A stretch of 25,274 bases of DNA from an uncultured Ruminococcus sp. (GCA_900545125.1 UQXS01000011.1:1-25274), one strand, 5' to 3'; positions 5,637 through 13,158 are shown, numbered from the stretch's first letter. Numbers and translations: made by a program. Notes: generated by a model not told the origin, from the letters alone.

Positions 5637-8434
5637 ACGGTAAGTCTGATATTATAGAGTCCGTTGCGGAGCATTGTGGGATCAAATTCGCCCAATGAAG
5701 CGTTATTCTTTTTACTTGTTCCCTCGGAAATAAGAACGTAATCTCCACCGGCTACTGACTGATATTCAAGTCTGTATTTTTCAAAATCAGTATCGTCTGC
5801 ACGTCCGAAAATATCTGTAGGTGCTGTGATTACATCTTCATTAATGGGATTGTAAATATCTGCTATTAATTCCTTTTCAGCTTCATCTTCACCGCCAACA
5901 GAAACAGAACCATTTCCGCCGGAAACTTCGTACTGTACAACGTAGAATGAAACTTTATAACCTCTGCAATTGTTGAAATTATCCCACGCTCTGACAACAA
6001 GTGCATGAGGTCTCATCTGAAAATCTTTGATAACCGTCTGACCGTTTTCATCAAGAGTCATTTCAACACCGTCAAACAGGCACTGAATTTTCTTAATGCC
6101 CGAAATATCTTCGGCTTTAATTGTTACGGTAATATCTTCATGTTCCTGAATATCCTTATCCTTGCTTAATTTTATGTCAACCGTAGGCTTGTCGGTTTCA
6201 TAAACAAGGACTTTATTTTTTACAGTCAATGTTTCACCATTCTTAGTTTTTGCGGTTAAAATAAACTCGTTATCAAAAAGCTTTTCAGCCTTGAATTCGT
6301 ATTCGAGATCTTTGTCAAGAGTGATTTTTTCACCGTTTAACGTTACAGAAATTGTGGATTTATCAATTTCATCCGACGCCGTTACCTTGTATAAAGCCGA
6401 TGTTTTGTACAAAACAAAACCGTCTATACTTGCAATTAAGCGTCTATCGGCTTCATCTTTTTTAAGAACAGTAATCTTCATTTCAATCGTGGACTTTAAT
6501 TCCTTTGCATCTTCAGCGGTGAACGTAAATGTGTAATCTCCTGCCGAAAGATCGTTAAGCGAGAATACGCCGTCCTCGATTGCCAGAGGTTTTCCGTTCA
6601 CTTTTCCCGTAAGTGTAATTATTTCACGCTGTCCCTGAGCAATAATAAGTCCCTCAAGGGAATCACCCTCGATATACATATCCTTATCGAAGGTCACATT
6701 GATTTCGGGAGCTTTCGCTTCGTTTACTTTAACAGTTGAAACCACAGTACCCTCATTATTTTCAGCATCATAAGCTTTTGCGATTATTTCGTAATCTTTA
6801 AGCTGTGCATTTTTAACAGTGTAATTTCCGTCATTATCAATCTCAACTTCGTTACCGTCAACGGGAAGAACAGTTTTTGTAACGCCGACATTATCTGTCG
6901 CAGAAACATTGATTACAATATCGTCATCTTCAAAATAAGTATCCTTATCAAAAGCAAGCGTAACAGTCGGAGCAATCGTATCCGGCTGAACAACAGTAAT
7001 TGTAAGCTGCTTTGTAATTTTATTTCCTGACGGATCGGATGCAGTCGCTTTAACAACATATTTGCCCTCTTTATCAGGTTCAAATACAGCCGTATTATCT
7101 GCGAATAAATCAATTTTTTTATTGTTAACAGTCAATTCCGTGCTGACAACTCCGTTGTTGTCGGCAGCAATAACGCTGATATTGACTTTTTCACCGACTT
7201 TGACTTCTGTTTTGTCAGCTTTGAGTTCAAGAGTTGGCTTGGTAACGTCCTTTGCAGTCAGAGTTTTTGATGCAGTTCCCTTGTTTCCGGCTGCGTCAAA
7301 AGCGTTTGCAGTAATGATGTAATCGCCGTGTTTTAAGCCGGTTATCTTGAATTTTCCGTCCTTATCGAGCGTAACAGCCTCACCGTTTACAAACACTTCA
7401 AGCTTTGTAACGCCGACATTGTCAGTCGCATTAACAGTAATAACAGCCGTACCATTTTCGTTATAACTGCTCTTGTCGAAAGTAATTTTAACCTCCGGTT
7501 TTTCGGTATCTGCTTCGATCACATTGATTTTTGCAGATGCTGAAATCACTTTTCCCTTTATGGTTTCGCCCTTTGCTTCAAGGATATATTCTGTTTCCTT
7601 GTCGGTATTTATTGGTACGATTCCGTTTTCGGGAATATCAATTTTTTCACCGTTCAGCGTGTATTCAACTGATTTTATTTTATGTTCTCCGGTTACTTTA
7701 ATCTTGAAAAATGCTTCACTTCCGATTATAGCTTCATCAGATGAGGGCATAATTTCAACCGCAGGCACAATGCTGTCAACGATTATTTTATACTCCTGAA
7801 CGTCGGATTTTCCAGCCCAGTCAAAGGCTCTTACAACGACCTCATATGTTCCGTCTCTGTTCGGCATCGTAAGCGTGAAATTACCCTCGTCATCAACGTT
7901 CACCGCAGTATTTCCATTAAAAATAACTGAATACCAGGAAATTTCAGTATCGTTCAGCTTTTCAATTTTTGCATTGATTTTTTCGTTTCTGTCGGCATAT
8001 TTCGGTAATGCGACCTTTATTTTCGGAGCCGCAGTTTCGTCCTGTTTATCGGGATCGATATCGGCATAGCTGTCGGCAGGCTCGCACACGATCGTGCGCA
8101 TATTCTGAACAGTTTTTTCACCGTCGTTTACGGTACAAACAATATCATAGCTGCCCGTTTCTGCACAGATCACCGAAGTCATAAGTTCTGAATCATCTGC
8201 AAATTTTACATTCTCATCATCGCATGACCATTTTATAGAAATATCTGATTTAAGACAGTCGTCTGCAAGATCTGCACGGATATTCAGCGGAACATTAACC
8301 TTTGTTACGCTCTTTGAAGCGATTTCAAGGATAGGTTCTGCGTTTGAAAATTCCGGCATTACAGCGTCCTCCGACATTACCGTAATGTCGTAAAGTTCGG
8401 GAGTTTTGCCGTCCGAGGAAACCGTCATATTCAC
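5618..8434 (-). CDS. multi-domain Ig-like N-terminal half of a split, 5'-truncated Rhs protein
   Basis: 938 residues from a GTG at 8434, made of about nine bacterial Ig-like domains of 85-95 residues. Recurring phrases are ITVNATDNVGVTKLEVFVNG, G.Y.....AFDAAGN and DT.KP.V.. at domain borders. A linker (about 800-930) follows, with the TAPTDIFG..DD segment common ahead of Rhs cores. The frame stays open upstream to 8605, adding a discoidin-like stretch (VRASASDDGTNF, SGLTGRYVKLEV), but contains no start with a ribosome binding site and no signal peptide, so the gene has lost its 5' end. It should present the Rhs core at the cell surface, but with a missing start and a frameshift at 5627 it is probably not expressed as a working protein. 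Confidence 0.75.
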   Translation of the reverse strand: MNMTVSSDGKTPELYDITVMSEDAVMPEFSNAEPILEIASKSVTKVNVPLNIRADLADDCLKSDISIKWSCDDENVKFADDSELMTSVICAETGSYDIVCTVNDGEKTVQNMRTIVCEPADSYADIDPDKQDETAAPKIKVALPKYADRNEKINAKIEKLNDTEISWYSVIFNGNTAVNVDDEGNFTLTMPNRDGTYEVVVRAFDWAGKSDVQEYKIIVDSIVPAVEIMPSSDEAIIGSEAFFKIKVTGEHKIKSVEYTLNGEKIDIPENGIVPINTDKETEYILEAKGETIKGKVISASAKINVIEADTEKPEVKITFDKSSYNENGTAVITVNATDNVGVTKLEVFVNGEAVTLDKDGKFKITGLKHGDYIITANAFDAAGNKGTASKTLTAKDVTKPTLELKADKTEVKVGEKVNISVIAADNNGVVSTELTVNNKKIDLFADNTAVFEPDKEGKYVVKATASDPSGNKITKQLTITVVQPDTIAPTVTLAFDKDTYFEDDDIVINVSATDNVGVTKTVLPVDGNEVEIDNDGNYTVKNAQLKDYEIIAKAYDAENNEGTVVSTVKVNEAKAPEINVTFDKDMYIEGDSLEGLIIAQGQREIITLTGKVNGKPLAIEDGVFSLNDLSAGDYTFTFTAEDAKELKSTIEMKITVLKKDEADRRLIASIDGFVLYKTSALYKVTASDEIDKSTISVTLNGEKITLDKDLEYEFKAEKLFDNEFILTAKTKNGETLTVKNKVLVYETDKPTVDIKLSKDKDIQEHEDITVTIKAEDISGIKKIQCLFDGVEMTLDENGQTVIKDFQMRPHALVVRAWDNFNNCRGYKVSFYVVQYEVSGGNGSVSVGGEDEAEKELIADIYNPINEDVITAPTDIFGRADDTDFEKYRLEYQSVAGGDYVLISEGTSKKNNASLGEFDPTMLRNGLYNIRLTVWGKVV
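5627..5633 (-). other. possible -1 slippery site or frameshift point joining the two Rhs halves
   Basis: On the minus strand the upstream frame reads TGG GGA AAA GTG GTA TAA. It contains G GGA AAA, which fits the X XXY YYZ heptamer used in -1 frameshifting. A one-base backward slip gives GGA AAA AGT GGT ATA and joins ...LTVWGK to SGISISDEVL, exactly the continuity expected of an undivided Rhs protein. A simple one-base loss in the G4A4 run would look the same. I see no clear stimulatory hairpin, so a mutation is at least as likely as programmed shifting. Confidence 0.5.
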
Positions 8435-8588
8435 TTCAAGTTTTACATAACGACCTGTCAGACCGGAAATATCCTCATAGTTATTTATGGCAATTGGTTC
8501 GCTGAAATTTGTTCCGTCATCGCTTGCTGATGCACGAACTGTGATAGTTCCCTCCTGTTCATTGATTTCAAGACATCTTGCACTTCGC

Positions 8589-8617
8589 AGTATATCATTA
8601 CCGGTTTAAAATTGCAA
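8589..8617 (-). promoter_or_regulatory. promoter reading into the truncated Rhs gene
   Basis: The minus strand shows TTGCAA (8617-8612), a 17-base spacer and TATACT (8594-8589). The -10 is close to consensus and the -35 is weak, as expected for an activator-dependent promoter. The two direct repeats lie immediately upstream. The transcript would begin about position 8582, inside the open frame of the Ig-like protein. Confidence 0.55.
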
Positions 8618-8621
8618 TAAG

Positions 8622-8658
8622 TTTACGCCAAATGGTCGATTTTTTACGTCAAATGGTC
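8622..8658 (-). promoter_or_regulatory. paired direct repeats, probable LytTR-type operator
   Basis: The 16-base unit GACCATTTGRCGTAAA occurs twice on the minus strand (8658-8643 and 8637-8622), 15 of 16 bases identical, with starts 21 bases apart, two helical turns. AgrA/ComE-type LytTR regulators bind paired direct repeats with this spacing just upstream of a weak -35. The unit roughly fits the loose LytTR half-site (ACCATTTGG against W-M-M-G-T-T-N-R-K). The adjacent kinase and LytTR genes support the reading, but binding is inferred. Confidence 0.55.
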
Positions 8659-8661
8659 AAC

Positions 8662-8692
8662 AAAAAAAGAGAATCGACCTTTTGGCCGATTC
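8662..8692 (-). terminator. intrinsic terminator of the kinase operon
   Basis: On the minus strand GAATCGGCC-AAAA-GGTCGATTC forms a 9-bp stem with one G-U pair, followed by TCTTTTTTTG. It sits eight bases below the restored stop of the AgrC-like kinase and ends that transcript just before the direct repeats. Confidence 0.8.
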
Positions 8693-8699
8693 CCCATGT

Positions 8700-9978
8700 T
8701 TACATTTTCTCTATTGGCAGGGTGACGGATACCTGAAATATTTTCCGTTTTGTTTTTACGGATACAACTCCTTCATATTTTTCTACGGTTTTCTGCACAT
8801 TGGACAAACCAATTCCCATATGATTTTTTTGTTGAGCGACTTTTCCGCGGAAGTTCTATATCTGCATATGCACATGTATTTGTAATGCGCAGTGCAATCA
8901 ACCCCATTTTCTGGCAAAGTACGATCTCTATAGTTCTCGGAGTATTTTCTATTTCCATACACGCATCTACTGCGTTATCAAGCAAATTTGAAAATATTGT
9001 TGTAATATCCATATCCGAAATAAATTTCATAAAAAAATCTTCAATATCCATGTCCAGCTTAATTTGTTCTCTTTCACAGGTGGAGGCAACTGTATTCAAA
9101 ATGATTTCCAGTATTTCATTCTGATTTCTTATCTTTGGCTGCAATTGTTTGACTGTATCAGATAAGTCGGATAAATATTGTTCAGCTTTTTGACATGATT
9201 CACCGGAGATCCATGTTTTTAATGCAATGACGTGCCGGTTGATATCATGTGCCGCTTCGCAAGTAGTCTGATACATTTTTTGAAGTTCATGATACATCTG
9301 CAATTGCATCTGTTCCCGCTGATTCATCAGATCTGTCTGACGTTCTTTTTCTCTTAAATTCGATATCTTATTAAAAATATACATTATATACAGATCTAAA
9401 AATAAAAATCCTACCATGATCAAAAGCATCAAAAAACCTGATGAACTGCTATGTGTCACATGAGAAAAATAGGCGAAAATCCCTACTTCAAACGAAACCA
9501 AAATAATATAAAATATAATTTCATGCCAGATTATCTTGAAATGTTCCTTTTTCAGAATCAGTAATTTTGCCATTCTGGTCAATATAATTTGTATAATCCA
9601 ATCCCACAAATGGTGATTCCATGTCAGAGATGATGTGCCCATTGTTACGGATATTGTATTTTTATGAAACATTGAAACAATTATTACGCTTAGTGCATCT
9701 GAACATAGTGTAATCATAGCAAACAATGCTGCATAGATAAAAAGTGAGGATTTATTGCAATTGAATAACAGATGTATTATCAAAACAATCATTAAAAAAT
9801 TAGTTATAAAATCCAGCGGTGATATCTTGAAAAATATAACTATTGCTTTTACAATTATCACTGATATTCCCAGTACGGTTCTTCTTGCCGTATGCGTTTT
9901 TCTTAAAGGATATTTGCCATAGAGCAAGTAAATACAAAGTATCACGGTTAAAAATAATGTGATGCAATCTAAAAACAT
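8700..9978 (-). pseudogene. AgrC-like GHKL sensor kinase, frameshifted near its C-terminus
   Basis: A quorum-sensing type histidine kinase. Residues 1-200 carry about six membrane segments. A coiled linker follows, then the phosphoacceptor region HDINRH (His about 244) and the N-box NLLDNAVDAC (about 331-340). The ATP-lid is broken: at a run of seven A's (8824-8830) the frame shifts after RSTKK and stops at 8773. Removing one base restores NHMGIGLSNVQKTVEKYEG...VSVTLPIEKM to a stop at 8700-8702, giving about 425 residues, the usual length. Without the GIGL glycine box the kinase should be inactive. It lies nine bases below the truncated regulator gene. A homopolymer phase switch is possible but untested. 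Confidence 0.8.
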
Positions 9979-9987
9979 ATGTCATAT

Positions 9988-10200
9988 TCACAACTCTCCA
10001 TTCGTCATATAGCGATTCAATGCATCAAATACTTCTTTGTACTTTCTGCGTGAAATTAGAATTTCATCATCATTTGCCAGAATCAGCTTTTTATTTTTAC
10101 CGTCAATCTTGTGGATATGCTGTATATTTACTATAATGCTCGGAGTCGGCATGATAAAGCAGTGATGATTTACAATGTTATATATATCCGAATCACACAA
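9988..10200 (-). pseudogene. LytTR response regulator, only the C-terminal part remains
   Basis: Only 70 residues, matching the last half of a LytTR DNA-binding domain: SIIVNIQHIHKIDGKNKK..., then ISRRKYKEVFDALNRYM, the signature end of AgrA/LytR-family regulators. The receiver domain and the first half of LytTR are absent. The frame begins at a TTG (10200) behind GGGGTGA and is closed upstream by a TAG. A complete LytTR domain needs about 100 residues, so this should not bind DNA. It stands ten bases before the kinase gene, the normal order for such pairs. Confidence 0.75.
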
Positions 10201-10217
10201 ATCACCCCGCTAATCCT

Positions 10218-10246
10218 ATAATACCATACTCTTACAAATAAAGCAA
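10218..10246 (-). promoter_or_regulatory. probable promoter of the regulator-kinase operon
   Basis: The minus strand reads TTGCTT (10246-10241), a 17-base spacer, then TATTAT (10223-10218), about 20 bases before the first codon of the truncated regulator. Fit to consensus is good, but the region is AT-rich, so chance is possible. Confidence 0.45.
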
Positions 10247-10271
10247 TGATATTTAGTGGATTTTGTGGTAT

Positions 10272-10318
10272 AAAGGCATATTAAATTTGCAAATAAACCT
10301 GATATGCCTTTTTGTTTA
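10272..10318 (+). terminator. terminator-like hairpin
   Basis: AAAGGCATAT (10272-10281) pairs perfectly with ATATGCCTTT (10302-10311) across a 20-base loop and is followed by TTGTTT on the plus strand. The loop is long for an intrinsic terminator. It may have ended a plus-strand gene now lost, and no intact gene points into it. Confidence 0.4.
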
Positions 10319-10379
10319 TATATTCAATTTTATGCGGCGGAGCCAATTAGATATACACATCTGATGGGAGGGATTTATT

Positions 10380-10713
10380 GTGCAGAATTATTGTAAAATC
10401 GTCAAAAACAGGCTTAATATGATTATCAGTGGAATGGAGAAAAATGCCGCTGCTATACATATCTGCATTAGTTTCTTTCGCTGTAATAACGTCAGTCCTT
10501 CTCACTTAGAAAAACTCGTTACCATTCTGCTATACCTTTGCAAACAACAACTCGTTCTTGCTAAAGTAAATACAGGACTATGCCGGTCACAGTTATTTCC
10601 TGACAACTTTTAATGTTTATAGCCACGCTGATAGCTCCGTAAAGAAAACGGAAATGGATTACATAACCGGATGTTTTACCGATACATTTTTTAATGACAA
10701 GAAAACAGGTTAA
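10380..10713 (+). pseudogene. tyrosine recombinase (integrase) C-terminal remnant
   Basis: The frame opens at a GTG behind GGGAGGG (10365-10371 region) and runs as 77 residues to 10613, but the recognisable part is split between two frames. In the first, VSPSHLEKLVTILLYLC echoes the integrase block with H-x-L-R followed by ATLLY, with the Arg lost. After an apparent one-base insertion near AAAGTAAATACAGG (10563-10576) the other frame gives IQDYAGHSYFLTT and NVYSHADSSVKK, ending at 10713. GHS and the NVYSH tyrosine (10618-10620) are the third-box His and the nucleophile of tyrosine integrases. The N-terminal domains are missing, so it is dead. It is the likely integrase of the prophage now represented by the tail/lysis genes beyond the IS. 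Confidence 0.65.
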
Positions 10714-10729
10714 TCCTAATATATTAGGA
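10714..10729. repeat. perfect 16-bp palindrome after the integrase remnant
   Basis: TCCTAATATATTAGGA is perfectly self-complementary and starts one base after the integrase stop codon. It has no loop or T-run for a terminator. It could be an operator or a recombination site, but no function is shown. Confidence 0.4.
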
Positions 10730-10760
10730 AACGTATGAGAAAAATCTTAGAAAAACAACG

Positions 10761-10791
10761 AAAAAGGCACTTCCGAATACTCGAAAGTGCC
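10761..10791 (-). terminator. intrinsic terminator
   Basis: On the minus strand an 11-bp stem, GGCACTTTCGA/TCGGAAGTGCC with one wobble pair, closes a 4-base loop and is followed by TTTTT. It lies below the tRNA terminator, so it may be a backup, or it may end a short transcript whose gene I cannot identify. Confidence 0.65.
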
Positions 10792-10838
10792 GTATAATAT
10801 ATTTTGCTGCGGTTTGGTGCAAATCTTCATACGCGGCG

Positions 10839-10872
10839 AAAAATCGCGGTCCAGTAAGACTGAACCGCGATT
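10839..10872 (-). terminator. intrinsic terminator downstream of the tRNA-His fragment
   Basis: On the minus strand AATCGCGGTTCAGT-CTT-ACTGGACCGCGATT forms a 14-bp stem with one wobble pair, followed by a T run. It begins 20 bases past the tRNA CCA end, the normal place for a tRNA transcript terminator, which supports the tRNA 3' part being chromosomal. Confidence 0.8.
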
Positions 10873-10892
10873 CGGCTGCGCGGACTCCACGC

Positions 10893-10931
10893 TGGGGTGG
10901 GGGATGGGATTCGAACCCACGGTCTTCGGGA
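10893..10931 (-). pseudogene. 3' part of a tRNA gene, probably tRNA-His
   Basis: On the minus strand the sequence carries the 3' anticodon stem TCCCG (10931-10927), a variable region, a T arm GTGGG-TTCGAAT-CCCAT (10920-10904), the 3' acceptor strand CCCCCAC, a C discriminator and an encoded CCA (10895-10893). C at position 73 is diagnostic of tRNA-His, and GGTTCC at the break matches the loop edge that follows a GTG anticodon. The 5' half is missing: the gene stops in the anticodon loop exactly where the IS repeat begins. It is either a tRNA cut by the IS or an attachment-site copy of a tRNA 3' end left by phage integration, and cannot yield a working tRNA. Confidence 0.7.
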
Positions 10932-10968
10932 ACCAATGCCAACAACTTAAGAGTTATTGTCATTTGCC
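10932..10968. repeat. IS inverted repeat, left
   Basis: The sequence begins ACCAATGCCAACAACTTAAG and is the inverted copy of 12371-12407, with a single G/A difference near its inner end. It abuts the broken anticodon stem of the tRNA fragment. Confidence 0.9.
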
Positions 10969-10980
10969 CCGTAAAAGAAA

Positions 10981-12231
10981 TCAAATAGAATATTTTGGAC
11001 AAAAAACTTTACGCTGATGAGAAAATTCAGGGCGAGGAGCAGACCTGCCTTTGATAATCGGAACAGGTTGTTTGAGGCATAGCGATATAAGCTGCCGACA
11101 AATATCAAGTGCTTTTTCCGCAAAGAGCAGCATAGCAGACAGTCGATATTTGAAGTAGCCAATCATCAGATTCACATTCGCTCTGTACTGATATTTGCAG
11201 TCAGCTTTACTCGAAACCAGTTTTCTGTTTACAGTGGCAGACATCGCAGCAATGCAGTTTAATACAAACATCATGGCATAGTATTCCTGCAAAACTGCAA
11301 CGGGAGATCGTCCTGCAAACTTCTCTATCAGCAATTTGTTTTTCAGGGTATCGTAAGTTGTTTCGATGCCCCAGCGCAGAAAATATAGATCAAGAAAATC
11401 GTCAGCACTGAATTCATCTTCTGAAAGATTTGTTATCAGAGTTTCGACTTCACCTGACTTGAGGATCACTCGAACAACACGGACGGAGTATGTATCTGTA
11501 TTGGTCGATACTGTGATCCTGAAATCATTTGACGGATCTTCTTTTACGCCCTTGAAACATGAAGCCTGAAGCCGCATCAGATATTTACAGCCCATTCCTG
11601 TAAGGGCAGCAATCATATCTCTCGACGGATATCCACGGTCAAAAATGACAATATCTTTTTCATTGCAGATGTTTGAAAAACAGGCAAAATTCTTGATAGC
11701 ATAATCTCTTTCACTGATACCGATAGAGCCAATCTGAGCATCAATAACATAGTTTGAGATAACGTCATAAAACAAAGAAATTCTTGCGTTTGTTTTATTT
11801 TCCGCACAACGGCTTTGAGAAACAAAAATATCCTTATTCTCTTTTGTTTTGTCCAGTCGGAGTTCTGAACCGTCTATGGCAAAAATTCGATAACCCTTAT
11901 AACGCTTGATCTTATTTTTGCTCAGAACCATATCTCGTGTCATTAGAAATAATTCCTTAAACGCATCAGGCAGAATATTCTTACGAGCTTTGAAAAACGC
12001 CTGTTTTGTTACAGAATCCATATCCGCATCAAGAACATTTGCAAAGAATTCGTCAAGCTCTATCTGCATTGTTCTTGTAAGAAGATTCAGCAGCAGAACG
12101 ATCATAACAGGAAAGGTAAGTTTTCTGTTTCGGATAAACGCTGTTTGCTTAGTAATATTTCTCTTACGATATTCATCAGAATTGATTAGCTCAGATGCTT
12201 TGCGAGTGATATGATAAAAGAACTGGTTCAT
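10981..12231 (-). CDS. IS4-family transposase
   Basis: A 416-residue DDE transposase, intact. The catalytic triad is visible as D120 (FAIDGSEL), D198 (IVIFDRGYPS) and E290 inside the IS4 YREK signature (Y283-x2-R286-x3-E290-x6-K297, in FLRWGIETTYDTLK). The N-terminal 100 residues form the helical DNA-binding part. The start ATG at 12231 has GGAGG eight bases upstream. The stop TGA lies just inside the left inverted repeat. It excises and reinserts the element by cut-and-paste. A hairpin abutting its ribosome binding site may hold expression down. Confidence 0.95.
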   Translation of the reverse strand: MNQFFYHITRKASELINSDEYRKRNITKQTAFIRNRKLTFPVMIVLLLNLLTRTMQIELDEFFANVLDADMDSVTKQAFFKARKNILPDAFKELFLMTRDMVLSKNKIKRYKGYRIFAIDGSELRLDKTKENKDIFVSQSRCAENKTNARISLFYDVISNYVIDAQIGSIGISERDYAIKNFACFSNICNEKDIVIFDRGYPSRDMIAALTGMGCKYLMRLQASCFKGVKEDPSNDFRITVSTNTDTYSVRVVRVILKSGEVETLITNLSEDEFSADDFLDLYFLRWGIETTYDTLKNKLLIEKFAGRSPVAVLQEYYAMMFVLNCIAAMSATVNRKLVSSKADCKYQYRANVNLMIGYFKYRLSAMLLFAEKALDICRQLISLCLKQPVPIIKGRSAPRPEFSHQRKVFCPKYSI

Positions 12232-12243
12232 GTTTCCGACCTC

Positions 12244-12268
12244 CGAAATAGCAAAATCTACTATTTCG
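12244..12268 (-). promoter_or_regulatory. hairpin abutting the transposase ribosome binding site
   Basis: CGAAATAG and CTATTTCG form a perfect 8-bp stem with a 9-base loop. On the minus strand its last CG runs directly into GAGG of the Shine-Dalgarno site. Such leader hairpins in IS elements can limit translation, for example on read-through transcripts. The role here is inferred. Confidence 0.4.
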
Positions 12269-12304
12269 ATTTTGTCGGCTTCCCAATTTTGTCAATTCGC
12301 TTTT

Positions 12305-12340
12305 TGCACAAACTTACAGCTTGTTTTTGTGCATCTTTTT
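12305..12340 (+). terminator. terminator-like hairpin inside the IS end
   Basis: TGCACAAA (12305-12312) pairs with TTTGTGCA (12326-12333), followed by TCTTTTTC on the plus strand. It would stop transcripts leaving the element towards the phage genes. Confidence 0.4.
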
Positions 12341-12370
12341 CTTTGGTGTTTTTATTAATTTTATATGACA

Positions 12371-12407
12371 GGTAAATGACAATAACTCTTAAGTTGTTGG
12401 CATTGGT
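12371..12407. repeat. IS inverted repeat, right
   Basis: The inverted copy of 10932-10968, ending CTTAAGTTGTTGGCATTGGT. It also supplies the first codons (MTITLKLLALV) of the frame that runs into the truncated phage gene. Confidence 0.9.
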
Positions 12408-13158
12408 CCCCTACATCCCTGAAAACTGGGGTGAATTTGTAACAGCGGTCGGAACATCCGGAGCATACGTATCGCTGCCGGAGGGCGGAGGAGTTTTCAA
12501 TATGAACGAGATCGCTCCGGAGGGAGGAATCAAGGTAACGTTCAGCTGTATAAAAATCGACGGCAACGGCTGGATAATTCATGCGCCGCACAACATAGCG
12601 TTTGAAGCGTATAATTCGGACCAGTCGCACATAATCAACGATCTGAATTTTCTTAATTTTGAATTCACAGGAGCGCCCAAAAAGATGATGTTTGACGGCG
12701 GAAACAGGTGGATGTATATGAGATTCAACGGCTGCACTTTCACCGGAAAAATATCGGGCGGAAGCGATGTATATTTATTTGACGAGGTTCTGTCAATGGA
12801 TCAGTGCAGTATAACCGTTGCTTTCACAGGTAACACATACAAGCTGTTCAATGACAACGCATCGAACAATCTGACTATGACAAATGTTAAGACAAAGCTC
12901 GATTATTCGGGCTGCACTTACACATCGACTGATAAAATTACGATAAGCAGCAGCAAGAAAATAAATGATTCGCTTTTTGAAATAACAAACTGCGGTCTTG
13001 ATTTTGAGTATTCAGGGCTAAGATCGGTATTTCATGTCAACGGAAACGGCGGATATGTCAGAAATGCCGACGGCGTGAAAAATAATGTCACCGAAGAACA
13101 GCTCAGGAGCACCGCATATCTTAATTCGATCGGCTATCCTATCGAGGTGAAAGCATGA
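12376..13158 (+). pseudogene. phage tail appendage protein, 5' end replaced by the IS
   Basis: A 260-residue frame. The first 11 residues come from the IS inverted repeat, so the native 5' end is lost. The rest shows strand-rich repeats (FNGCTFTGKI, MTNVKTKLDYSGCTY, FEITNCGLDFEYSG) resembling the right-handed beta-helix of phage tail spikes and pectate-lyase-like proteins, which contact cell-surface glycans. There is no ribosome binding site for the IS-derived ATG. The stop overlaps the next start by four bases (ATGA), so it was translationally coupled in the tail operon. The family assignment is by pattern only. Confidence 0.6.

Larger units (their letters stand above)
10932..12407 (-). mobile_element. 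IS4-family insertion sequence (1476 bp)
   Basis: A complete element bounded by 37-bp inverted repeats (10932-10968 and 12371-12407, 36 of 37 matching) with one intact transposase on the minus strand. I find no direct target duplication: the left flank ends TTCGGGA and the right flank begins CCCCTACA. IS4 elements normally make duplications of about 9-12 bp. The missing duplication and the unlike flanks (tRNA fragment on one side, interior of a phage gene on the other) suggest that a deletion or recombination between IS copies removed the DNA in between. Confidence 0.85.

Noticed and set aside
8541..8570. AGGAGG inside the 5' end of the truncated Rhs frame as a start site
   Set aside because: No in-frame ATG, GTG or TTG lies within 5-12 bases. 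The nearest ATG and GTG are in other frames and give only a short peptide.
10787..11017. Plus-strand frame across the terminator, tRNA fragment and IS end
   Set aside because: It spans structural RNA and the inverted repeat, so it cannot be a natural gene.
12275..12300. TTGACA inside the IS right end as a transposase promoter
   Set aside because: No acceptable -10 lies at 16-18 bases, so I do not list it as a promoter.
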